Source of the DNA: Deltaproteobacteria bacterium
GTDB taxonomy: Bacteria > Desulfobacterota > JADFVX01
NCBI GenBank assembly: GCA_029860075.1
Contig: JAOUBX010000016.1
Span: 1-64,000 of the forward strand
Reading direction: 5' to 3'
DNA length: 64,000 nt
The position numbers were made by a program, and so were the translations under genes. The notes beneath the pieces were generated by a model that was not told the origin of the DNA, did no database searches, and saw only the letters and a list, made by a program, of their open reading frames with translations. Positions 8,886-16,277 of this stretch are shown in pieces (the stretch's first letter is position 1; each line of letters opens with the position of its first letter).

Positions 8886-9620
8886 CTAAGTAAAAAACAA
8901 AATAAGCAGCAACACCAGCAACTCTGCCAACTCGTTCCAGGCACCGATCACATCTCCGGTAATCCCTCCAATTTTATTACGAAACCACCCAGCCAAAACA
9001 AAGGAAAGAATGATAATAATAAAAACTATAACTATTCCCTTGAATCCAAAAAGAAAGAGAGAAATAACCAGGGTGGAAGCAAGGGCAAAATAAATCCTCT
9101 CTCTCGTGAGACCATCGGCAAAAGGCCTGCCAAGTCCCTCAGCTCTTGCATAAGGGGAGATATGGGTAAGAAGCGCCATCGCCCACCTTGAAATAAGGGG
9201 CATCAAAAGAAGGGCCGTTGTTTTTACGTCACTCCCCAGGGAATTAAGCGCTTCCCACTTGATAATAACAAGAAAGATAATACCTATAGCCCCAAAGGCA
9301 CCCACCCGGCTGTCGCGCATGATGGCAAGGATCTTTTCCCTGTTATTTCCCCCACCGATTCCATCGAGGGTATCCATGAATCCATCAAGGTGGAGACCAC
9401 CTGTAAGAATAACGAGCAGTGCAATAAGGAGAATATTTGTGAGTCCCTCCGGTAGAAAGGAGGAGAGAATAAAATCGCTAATAACAAGGATAATCCCCAA
9501 AAATAGACCGACAAGAGGAAAGGCCGCCATGGAACAACCAAGATCCTTACCCTCAAAATCATCGTATTGGGGATGAGGGAACAGAGTCAGGAACCCTAAT
9601 GCCGTAAGAAAATCCCGCAT
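8886..9620 (-). CDS. cobS: Adenosylcobinamide-GDP ribazoletransferase (cobalamin synthase)
   Basis: This polytopic membrane protein of 244 residues carries the CobS signature GGLHLDGFMDTLDG (74-87) and the following MRDSRVGAFG (101-110), which hold the conserved acidic residues. It joins adenosylcobinamide-GDP to alpha-ribazole or its phosphate in the inner membrane, the last condensation of nucleotide-loop assembly. Its start overlaps the cobU stop by one base at 9620, so the two are translationally coupled. Length is normal. Confidence 0.95.
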   Translation of the reverse strand: MRDFLTALGFLTLFPHPQYDDFEGKDLGCSMAAFPLVGLFLGIILVISDFILSSFLPEGLTNILLIALLVILTGGLHLDGFMDTLDGIGGGNNREKILAIMRDSRVGAFGAIGIIFLVIIKWEALNSLGSDVKTTALLLMPLISRWAMALLTHISPYARAEGLGRPFADGLTRERIYFALASTLVISLFLFGFKGIVIVFIIIILSFVLAGWFRNKIGGITGDVIGAWNELAELLVLLLILFFT

Positions 9621-10192
9621 CAGGCACCCTTTATGATCATTGGAATACCCGAAACAGTTAGAACGACACGATCAGCCGCCGCCGCCATACGCTGATTCAT
9701 AATCCCGGCCAGATCGGTAAATTGTCGGGACAGGGTATTGTCGGGGATGACGCCCAGGCCGAGTTCGTTAGTAACAACGATGACAATGGCATGACTCTCA
9801 CGGCAGGAAAGGGTGAGATCATCAATTTTTTCCAGGATATATTCTTCATCACTCATCTTTTCACCCCCACCCTGACCCTCTCCCATCAAGGTAGAGGGGA
9901 TAAGCTCTTCATGCATAACATTACAAAGCCAAAGTGTCAGGCAGTCAACAAGAATCACATCGTACTTTGACGAGTCTCTAAGAAGGTCCGCCACATGATA
10001 TGGCTCTTCCGCCGTCTCCCAGCTATCACCGCGCTCTTCTTTGTGTCGGACAATACGTGCCTCCATTTCTTCATCATAGGCCTCGGCTGTCGCAATATAG
10101 AGGCACTTTGTTCCCAATGACTCAGCCAGCTCAAGGGCATAGCTGCTCTTTCCGCTTCTTCTGCCGCCGGTTATAAATATAAATTCTGACAT
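9620..10192 (-). CDS. cobU: Adenosylcobinamide kinase / adenosylcobinamide-phosphate guanylyltransferase
   Basis: This 190-residue protein has an N-terminal P-loop GGRRSGKS (9-16) and the CobU motif RHKEERGDSWETAEEP, whose His50 corresponds to the guanylylated histidine. NELGLGVIPDN near 142-152 is also typical. It phosphorylates adenosylcobinamide and then transfers GMP to it, producing the substrate of CobS, the next gene. Residues about 97-112 (LIPSTLMGEGQGGGEK) are an extra loop encoded by a short repeat that appears to have inserted in frame. The rest of the protein is intact, so it is probably active. Confidence 0.95.
   Translation of the reverse strand: MSEFIFITGGRRSGKSSYALELAESLGTKCLYIATAEAYDEEMEARIVRHKEERGDSWETAEEPYHVADLLRDSSKYDVILVDCLTLWLCNVMHEELIPSTLMGEGQGGGEKMSDEEYILEKIDDLTLSCRESHAIVIVVTNELGLGVIPDNTLSRQFTDLAGIMNQRMAAAADRVVLTVSGIPMIIKGA
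9861..9900. repeat. REP-like palindromic element inside cobU
   Basis: The segment reads cacccccaccctgaccctctcccatcaaggtagagggg. It has the same layout as the segment at 14231-14268: a C-rich ccctcac-type lead, then cctctccc, a loop, and gagagg/tagagg. It lies in the coding sequence and keeps the frame, adding a Gly-rich loop to CobU. The similarity to the riboswitch copy is visible by eye. Membership of a known repeat family would need a genome-wide count. Confidence 0.65.
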
Positions 10193-10210
10193 AAATACCT
10201 AATAATAATG

Positions 10211-10290
10211 GAACGCAGATAACGCAGATTTAACGGATAATCACGGATAAAAATCCGTGGAAATCTGCGTTATCCGTGTCATCCGCGTTC
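10211..10290. repeat. 80-bp imperfect inverted repeat between cobT and cobU
   Basis: The left arm starts gaacgcagataacgcagat and the right arm ends atccgtgtcatccgcgttc. Reverse-complementing the right arm gives gaacgcggatgacacggat, close to the left arm, and both arms contain acgcagattt followed by an acggat block. Such gaacgc/acggat elements recur between genes in many environmental bacterial genomes. It fills almost the whole cobT-cobU gap, has no open frame of note and would form a long hairpin in the transcript. Confidence 0.8.
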
Positions 10291-10298
10291 TATTGCTT

Positions 10299-11354
10299 TT
10301 ACTCTTCTTCCGATACACTCGCCTCGGCAAAAGTCGCCATCTCATTATAAATCCTGACAGCCGATTCAACGATAGCCATTCCGATTGCAGCGCCTGTTCC
10401 TTCGCCCAACCGGAAATCGAGATCGATGATAGGCCTTAGTCCCATTCTTTCAAGCATTATCTCATGTCCTTTTTCAACCGACTTATGGGCCGAAATCATG
10501 TATTCCTTTACTTTTGGTTCAATCTCATAGGCAATGAGCGCGCCTGCTGTCGAAATAAAACCGTCTATGAGAACAGGGATACCTCTTGCAGCAGCACCGA
10601 GGCATAACCCGGCAATACCGGCAATTTCAGCGCCGCCTACTTTTGTAAGTACATCAATGGCGTCGTTAGCATCAGGTTTATTCAATTCAATAGCCTTTTC
10701 AATAACTTTTGCCTTATTTTCAAGGGCCTCATCATCAATCCCTGTCCCTCTTCCCGTCACTTCTCTTGCACTCTTCCCTGAAAAGACGGTAATGATGGCA
10801 CTTGACGGCGTCGTATTCCCTATCCCCATTTCGCCCGTACCAAAAAGATTGTACCCTTTATCGGCAAAGTCATTGGCCAGATTAATACCCACTTCGATGC
10901 ACTTCTCAGCTTCTTCCCTTGTCATTGCGGGTCCTTTAGCCATATTTTTCGTGCCTTTAACGACCTTCTTTTGAATCAGCCCTTCCGCCTCCTCAAAATC
11001 ATAATCAACACCGATATCGACAACGGCTACCTCGGCACCCGCCTGCCTTGCAAGGACGTTGATACCTGCGCCACCATTAAGAAAATTGAATACCATCTGA
11101 GGTGTTACCTCTTTTGGAAAGGCCGATACGCCTTCTTCCGTAACGCCATGATCACCGGCAAAGGTGAAAATAACCTTATTATCTAATTTAGGGGCCAAAT
11201 CTTCCCTGATAGTCACGACCTGTGCGGCAAGCTCTTCGAGCCTTCCCAGGCTGCCTCTCGGCTTTGTAAGAGAATCAAGACGCTCCTGCGCCTTTTCAAA
11301 ATAGGATTTATCCAGTTCTTTAATCGCCGTTGCTGTTTCCTTAATTATTTTCAA
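10299..11354 (-). CDS. cobT: Nicotinate-nucleotide:dimethylbenzimidazole phosphoribosyltransferase
   Basis: This 351-residue protein has the characteristic N-terminal [14 protein letters not shown], the central [13 protein letters not shown] and the C-terminal LGEGTGAA, whose Glu318 matches the catalytic glutamate of CobT. It transfers phosphoribose from nicotinate mononucleotide to the lower-ligand base, giving alpha-ribazole phosphate for CobS. It lies between tonB (19-base gap upstream) and cobU. No gene for making dimethylbenzimidazole is nearby, so the base may be salvaged or made elsewhere. Length and motifs are complete. Confidence 0.95.
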   Translation of the reverse strand: MKIIKETATAIKELDKSYFEKAQERLDSLTKPRGSLGRLEELAAQVVTIREDLAPKLDNKVIFTFAGDHGVTEEGVSAFPKEVTPQMVFNFLNGGAGINVLARQAGAEVAVVDIGVDYDFEEAEGLIQKKVVKGTKNMAKGPAMTREEAEKCIEVGINLANDFADKGYNLFGTGEMGIGNTTPSSAIITVFSGKSAREVTGRGTGIDDEALENKAKVIEKAIELNKPDANDAIDVLTKVGGAEIAGIAGLCLGAAARGIPVLIDGFISTAGALIAYEIEPKVKEYMISAHKSVEKGHEIMLERMGLRPIIDLDFRLGEGTGAAIGMAIVESAVRIYNEMATFAEASVSEEE

Positions 11355-11373
11355 AAATCTTCTCCTGTATTTT

Positions 11374-12132
11374 TTAAGTAAGCTTAAATGTAATTTCTAC
11401 CTTCAGCATAGAATCATACTGTGGAAAGGGAGCAGCCCTCTTAATGGATTTGATGGCCGCTTTATCAAGGATAGAATACCCTGATGCCTGCTCAATCATA
11501 ATTTCACTGACATTACCATCGGGAGCAATGCTGAACTTTACTACAGCTACACCTTCAACCCCCCTCTTTCGCGCCACCCTGGGATACAATTTGGCAGCTT
11601 CGATCTTTTCAAGTATCAACGAATAGTTGACTTCTTTAACAGAAAGAAAAGCTTCTTCACGCCCTGAAAGAGACACCGGTATTTCACTTCCTTCTTCCAG
11701 TACCTCATTTTTAACGGCCTCTTCGCCGGATGCATCAAGCGGAGTTTCAGGTTCTGTTTCAGGCTCTGCTTTTGGCTCATTCCCGGTATGGACAACAAGA
11801 GCCTCTATCACCTCATTCTCAGCGGCAGCTGCCATTACAGGCTCAATAGCTGTAATTTGCGGTTTTTCTTTTGGAACAACAGTTTCAAAAACTTGCGGGA
11901 TTATAAGCTTTTTTACCTGCCCATTTATTTTTTTATCGGCCTCCTTCTTATCAGGCGAAGCTGCAGGTGTGGAAGTTTCTTTTTTACTACTTCTCTTTAC
12001 AAGCTCCACAAAGAACGTTTTTGTAATGCTTTTTCCCACTTCGTCAAGTGATGGAATAATAGGTGAAATAAGCATTAAAATCCCTAAGTGGAAGAAAATG
12101 GAAAGTACAAATGCATGCCTCAGCTTGACCAA
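11374..12132 (-). CDS. tonB: TonB-family energy transducer
   Basis: The protein has 252 residues: one N-terminal membrane anchor (about 6-28, [19 protein letters not shown]), an acidic/Pro-containing periplasmic spacer, and a C-terminal TonB domain ([40 protein letters not shown]). TonB proteins pass proton-motive energy from ExbB/ExbD to outer-membrane receptors. Immediately upstream is btuB, so this copy probably serves vitamin B12 uptake. ExbB and ExbD are not in the window. A terminator-like hairpin separates it from btuB, suggesting reduced read-through. Confidence 0.92.
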   Translation of the reverse strand: MVKLRHAFVLSIFFHLGILMLISPIIPSLDEVGKSITKTFFVELVKRSSKKETSTPAASPDKKEADKKINGQVKKLIIPQVFETVVPKEKPQITAIEPVMAAAAENEVIEALVVHTGNEPKAEPETEPETPLDASGEEAVKNEVLEEGSEIPVSLSGREEAFLSVKEVNYSLILEKIEAAKLYPRVARKRGVEGVAVVKFSIAPDGNVSEIMIEQASGYSILDKAAIKSIKRAAPFPQYDSMLKVEITFKLT

Positions 12133-12144
12133 AAGAAACCTCTC

Positions 12145-12178
12145 ATAAAAAAGTAAAAGGACAGATGCATCTGTCCCT
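12145..12178 (-). terminator. Hairpin with T-rich tail between btuB and tonB
   Basis: The perfect palindrome ggacagatgcatctgtcc (12159-12176) is followed on the minus strand by TTTTACTTTTTT. It lies directly after the btuB stop at 12188 and before the tonB start at 12132. It looks like a Rho-independent terminator or attenuator that would lower tonB-cobT transcription relative to btuB. Confidence 0.7.
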
Positions 12179-12187
12179 TTATTGTCA

Positions 12188-14050
12188 TTAGAACTTCACT
12201 TTTATTCCGCCATAATAGGAAATCCCGGCTGTACCATATCCTTTTACTTCTTCATAATCTTCATTAAGAAGGTTTTCTCCCCTACCGAAAATAGACAGAT
12301 TTTTAGTAAGATCAAAGGATGCGGCAAAATCGACTTTGGTATAGGATTTCAGTTTATCAATATTATCAGAATCATTCCAACGCCTTCCTACTTTATTTAT
12401 AGTCAGGTTAAAGTCGGCACTGCCCGGCGTCCAGGTTGCCGAGACAGAACCTTTGTTTTTCGGCCTTCTGGCAAGTTCATTTCCTGTTGCTTCGTCTTCC
12501 GTATCCATAACCGTACAGGATGCGGAAAGGAGAAGCGTTCTATGGGGTTTTACGTCAAGCCCGAATTCCCATCCCTTAGTTTCTGCCCTGGAAACATTTT
12601 TTGGAGTCATAGGAAATACAGACCAATCCCAGGCAATGAGGTTCTTAAACCTGTTATTAAAATAAGAACCCCCTATCCTTACTGTTCTTTTCCCAAACCA
12701 TTGTTCAATTCCAATATCATAGCCCGTACTTTTTTCAGGCTTTAAATCCGGATTTCCAACAGCCCAGCCTGTATTAAAATAGAGGTCATTCAACGTAGGG
12801 GCTTTGAAACCCTCTCCCCAATTCCCCATAAAACGAGTATTGCTTGCAGCCAGCTTATAAGAGATACCCGCCTGATAGATAACCTCATCACCAAACTTGC
12901 TGTGATCATCTCTTCTCATTCCTGCCGACAAACTTAGATCTTCATCAAAGAGAAAAAGCTGATCCTGAATATAAATAGCGTTATTGTAGACGGCATGATC
13001 AATTTTTGCTGAATCATATTGCCCTTCTTTTTTTTCATATTCATAGCCGACAGTAAGAATATTTATATCACCTATAGAAAAATCATTTTGCCAATCAACT
13101 TCTTCAACCCTTGTCTTTATTTCTGAAATACCCCCTGATTTTATATCCTTCAAGATTTCATCGGTCCCTGCAAGTTTAATAAAATAGGAATACCAGGAAA
13201 GAGCATGATGGTTGAGTTTGACTGAACCGAGCCTCGTCATCACTTCCTGTTTGCGGTACGGATCATCACCTCCACTTCCCGCCCCCGCATCCAAATCTGT
13301 ATCAGCATCGGTATATCTCATAGACAGGTCTACATCGAATTTCTTTGTCATGTTGATAACCGCCCTGCCCGAAACCGTCGTATTTCCATATCCATCTTTT
13401 TCACTGTTGCCATCTTTCTCGGAAGCAGCAGAAAAACCTTTTGAATCGACTCTGGACGCCGAGAACGAATATTTCACCTTTTCACTACCTCCCGAGACAG
13501 AAGCTCTTTCCTTGTATGTTTCATAGGATCCTCCTTCAGCGGAAAGAATAATTTCTGCAGGGCCGGTTCCTTTTTTTGTAATGATATTTATAACCCCCGT
13601 CAGAGCATCGGAGCCATAGAGAGTACTTTGCGGTCCCCTGATGATCTCTATTCTTTCAATATTATCAGACATGAGATCACCAAAATTGTAACTTCCTGAA
13701 TTTGGGCTGTTAACCTGCATGCCGTCAATCATAACGAGGGTATGGTCCGATTCTCCCCCACGGATAAAGATACTCGTTTTCCTTCCAAGCCCACCCGTTT
13801 GAACAACATCAATTCCTGAAATCCCTCTCAATACTTCAAGGGCTGAAACAGGCTGCTTCCTTTCTATCTCCTTGTTGGTAACAACTGTTACAGCAGAGGT
13901 GACATCTTCCACCTCCTGCTCATTTCTTGTTGCCGTTATTACGATATAACCAATGTTTATCTCTTCTTCTTCTAATAACTGTTCTCCCGCCAATAATAGT
14001 GACGGGAAAAAAGCAATCATTGCCGTCATAAAAAACAATCTTTTCTTCAT
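12188..14050 (-). CDS. btuB: TonB-dependent vitamin B12 receptor
   Basis: This 620-residue protein, close to the usual BtuB length, has a signal peptide (about 1-21, ending LLLAGEQ) and a TonB box YIVITATR (35-42). A plug domain follows with GLGRKTSIFIRGGESDHTLVMIDG-type sequence and SGSYNFGDLMSDNIERIEIIRGPQSTLYGSDA. The C-terminal barrel ends in an aromatic/phenylalanine residue (YYGGIKVKF), as outer-membrane proteins do. It imports cobalamins or cobinamides across the outer membrane. A cobalamin riboswitch upstream and the B12 neighbours support the substrate. A good ribosome binding site (GAAAGG) precedes the ATG. Confidence 0.93.
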   Translation of the reverse strand: MKKRLFFMTAMIAFFPSLLLAGEQLLEEEEINIGYIVITATRNEQEVEDVTSAVTVVTNKEIERKQPVSALEVLRGISGIDVVQTGGLGRKTSIFIRGGESDHTLVMIDGMQVNSPNSGSYNFGDLMSDNIERIEIIRGPQSTLYGSDALTGVINIITKKGTGPAEIILSAEGGSYETYKERASVSGGSEKVKYSFSASRVDSKGFSAASEKDGNSEKDGYGNTTVSGRAVINMTKKFDVDLSMRYTDADTDLDAGAGSGGDDPYRKQEVMTRLGSVKLNHHALSWYSYFIKLAGTDEILKDIKSGGISEIKTRVEEVDWQNDFSIGDINILTVGYEYEKKEGQYDSAKIDHAVYNNAIYIQDQLFLFDEDLSLSAGMRRDDHSKFGDEVIYQAGISYKLAASNTRFMGNWGEGFKAPTLNDLYFNTGWAVGNPDLKPEKSTGYDIGIEQWFGKRTVRIGGSYFNNRFKNLIAWDWSVFPMTPKNVSRAETKGWEFGLDVKPHRTLLLSASCTVMDTEDEATGNELARRPKNKGSVSATWTPGSADFNLTINKVGRRWNDSDNIDKLKSYTKVDFAASFDLTKNLSIFGRGENLLNEDYEEVKGYGTAGISYYGGIKVKF

Positions 14051-14179
14051 TTACCTTTCTGCTCCTACATAATAATTAAGTGATTTAAAAATAATTTCTG
14101 TCGACAATCACTTAATTTCAGCCATCTTCAACTATCTGCATATGCGCCTCCTTTTGCCTCGAAAGGATTTTCTTATTAA

Positions 14180-14365
14180 CCTTACGGCAGGTCTCCTGGC
14201 TCAGGGCATCCTACTTACCGTTCCTTCCCGACTCCCTCACTCCAATCCTCTCCCAGTGGGAGAGGGGGAATATTATCAGTGGATTGCTACGGCTTTCGCT
14301 CCCTTTACAGTTGCGGGACAGCTCCGGATTTCAACCGGATTCCCTTGACCGCAAAGTTTTAATAA
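14180..14365 (-). promoter_or_regulatory. Cobalamin riboswitch upstream of btuB
   Basis: On the minus strand the RNA contains the conserved elements in order: GGGAATCCGGTTGAAATCCGG, GTCCCGCAACTGTAA, GCGAAAGCCG, CCACTG, GGGAAGG, AGTAGGATG and the B12 box GCCAGGAGACCTGCC (14186-14200). It ends about 130 bases before the btuB start, enough for an expression platform. Binding of adenosyl- or other cobalamin should turn btuB expression down. The arm between CCACTG and GGGAAGG is enlarged by a REP-like palindrome. Confidence 0.95.
14231..14268. repeat. REP-like palindrome in a riboswitch side arm
   Basis: A lead of ctccctcactccaat is followed by the perfect hairpin cctctccc-agt-gggagagg (14247-14265). 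It sits in the variable arm of the btuB riboswitch between the conserved CCACTG and GGGAAGG blocks. The second riboswitch at 20.7 kb has an unrelated sequence in the same arm. It resembles the element inside cobU (9861-9900). Confidence 0.7.
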
Positions 14366-14404
14366 ATGGTACTTTTAGTCAGTTATTTACTTTTTTCTTA
14401 CACC

Positions 14405-15769
14405 TTAATTCGTATTCATCCATTCCCTGCAAGAAGAGACAAAACCTTCGGCAAAGTCAGGATTACTGGCAAAGTGGAGATGAATATAACTTGCCACTGC
14501 TTTCTTGTATAGGTAGCCTTCCTCTCTTTGGCCGTAGGAAAGGCTATAACCGGTTTTTGTCTCTTCATAAGCTTCAATACCGGAATAACGGAATTCATGC
14601 CCTCTTATGGTTTCTCCTTTTTTAATAAAAGGAAAATCGCTTTTTGCCGTTATTTCTCTGTAACCCAGAGCCCTTAACTTTGAAAACATCCTTACCTTCC
14701 AGGGAAAGAGGCCGACCATTTCAGACTCGGCCCCTTCGACATTTGTTATAGATTTACCCAGGTAGATAAGGCCACCGCATTCTGCATAGACAGGCATACC
14801 TTTATTCGCTCTTTCTTTTATCTCACTTTTCAAATCCACATTTGCAGCAAGCTCACTCCCGTAAAGTTCGGGGTAACCACCACCAATGTAAATCCCCGTC
14901 GTTTGTTCAGGCAAAGACCGGTCATGAATGGGGCTGAAGTTGACAAGCCTTGCTCCTGCCTCCCTTAAAATATGAAGATTCTCCTCATAATAGAAACAGA
15001 AGGCACTGTCCCTTGCCACTGCGATAAGGGGGGTTGATTCAGGCTGCATTTTATCTTCTACTCCTGATTCCCGGCTCATGTCCACATCAATGTGGCTTAT
15101 TTTTAAAAGCTCATCAACATTAACCGTCTGCTCCAGTAGTGTAGCAATCTTCTCCTCATCTCTTTGATGATTTTTTAAAGGCATAACGAGGCCCAAATGC
15201 CTCTCAGCTATGGATATCTCCTCCTCTCTCGGAAGATAACCGAGAACCTTGACAGAGGAGGAAGATTCTACAGCCTCCTTTAGTATCTTAAAATGACCTT
15301 CACTGCCAACCCTGTTAAATATTACACCCCCTATATTTACATCCATATCAAAGTTCTCGAAACCATGGACAATAGCCGCAGCGCTTCTCGCCATGGCACT
15401 TGCATCGACAATAAGGATTATGGAGAGACCCAGTACCTTTGCCAGATGGGCCGTACTTCCTTCATCGCTGTAAGCATCTTTACCATCGTAAAGGCCCATT
15501 ACTCCTTCCACTATCCCTACATCCGCCCCTGCCATATTACGCATAAAACTATTACAGACCCCCTCTTCACCCATCATCCACGTATCGAGGTTGCAGGAAG
15601 GTCTTGTACATACCGCACTGTGGTGGCCGGCATCTATGTAATCCGGTCCTCCCTTGAAGGGCTGAACCTCTAAACCTCTTTTTTTAATTATTGCCATAAG
15701 CCCAAGGCTGATTGTTGTCTTTCCGACGCCACTCGATACTCCTGCAATAATAAAAGCGCTACGGCTCAT
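14405..15769 (-). CDS. cbiA: Cobyrinate a,c-diamide synthase
   Basis: The protein has 454 residues. The N-terminal ATP-binding domain begins IAGVSSGVGKTTIS (P-loop about 10-19) and continues with PFKGGPDYIDAGHHSAV and RPSCNLDTWM, all typical of CbiA/CobB. The C-terminal class I glutamine amidotransferase domain has YIGGGYPELYG and VYAECGGLIYLG with the nucleophilic Cys. It amidates the a and c side chains of cobyrinate using glutamine and ATP in the cytosol. Its start overlaps the preceding Cys-rich gene by four bases. The btuB riboswitch begins about 40 bases after its stop. Confidence 0.95.
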   Translation of the reverse strand: MSRSAFIIAGVSSGVGKTTISLGLMAIIKKRGLEVQPFKGGPDYIDAGHHSAVCTRPSCNLDTWMMGEEGVCNSFMRNMAGADVGIVEGVMGLYDGKDAYSDEGSTAHLAKVLGLSIILIVDASAMARSAAAIVHGFENFDMDVNIGGVIFNRVGSEGHFKILKEAVESSSSVKVLGYLPREEEISIAERHLGLVMPLKNHQRDEEKIATLLEQTVNVDELLKISHIDVDMSRESGVEDKMQPESTPLIAVARDSAFCFYYEENLHILREAGARLVNFSPIHDRSLPEQTTGIYIGGGYPELYGSELAANVDLKSEIKERANKGMPVYAECGGLIYLGKSITNVEGAESEMVGLFPWKVRMFSKLRALGYREITAKSDFPFIKKGETIRGHEFRYSGIEAYEETKTGYSLSYGQREEGYLYKKAVASYIHLHFASNPDFAEGFVSSCREWMNTN

Positions 15770-16146
15770 GGTTTCCTCTTTGAATCAAGACCCTCTATAA
15801 ATGCAAGATACATTTCCTTAAACCCCAGTCGTCTCTTAGCTTTATCTTTAAGAAACTCTCTCAGTGCATTTGCTGTTTCTTCCCTGTGAGCCCAGTTGCA
15901 ATTCATACAGGACCAGACCTGCCCCCCTTTACTTGAGGTAACATATTCACCAAGCTTTTCATCCTCACAGGGGTAGAAGATGCAAAAACACATGTTGCAC
16001 GTCTCTAATTCCTCATGGCAGGGATACCAGGGGCATTTTTCAAAAAGGTAGTTTCTTGCGTCGCCACGTCTTAGCAGTATGTCTCTTTTTGGTATGGGCA
16101 TTAGTTTAGTTATTTGGTGTTTATAGATAAGCTCATTTTTTGTCAT
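15766..16146 (-). CDS. Cysteine-rich small-domain protein (PF04071-like), putative metal binder
   Basis: This 126-residue protein has clustered Cys/His ligands: CPWYPCH, CNMCFCIFYPC and CMNCNWAH. The pattern matches the Cysteine-rich small domain family, a probable metal-binding domain often encoded with or fused to cobalamin genes. Its stop overlaps the cbiA start, so it is in the same operon. The ATG at 16146 lies at the very edge of an inverted repeat and has no ribosome binding site. Met16 (16101) is an alternative start just before the conserved part. The exact role is unknown; a part in cobalt or corrinoid handling is inference. Confidence 0.8.
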   Translation of the reverse strand: MTKNELIYKHQITKLMPIPKRDILLRRGDARNYLFEKCPWYPCHEELETCNMCFCIFYPCEDEKLGEYVTSSKGGQVWSCMNCNWAHREETANALREFLKDKAKRRLGFKEMYLAFIEGLDSKRKP

Positions 16147-16227
16147 TTCGAACCAAAGGGAGAAATCTGTAACGTCACCTGTGTTTCAGTCCTTTAAGAT
16201 TTCTCCTCGTGCCTCGTCGAAATGACA
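16141..16227. repeat. 87-bp inverted repeat between cbiP and the Cys-rich gene
   Basis: The left arm starts tgtcatttcga (16141) and includes gggagaaatct. The right arm (16197-16227) is agatttctcc ... tcgaaatgaca. The arms are complementary apart from a few positions. It is a typical mobile-looking intergenic palindrome. The annotated start codon of the Cys-rich gene is formed by its left end. Confidence 0.85.
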
Positions 16228-16277
16228 TTTAAGTTGATTTTAAAAATTATTTAACGTAAATTCCTGGCTAAAGGACA

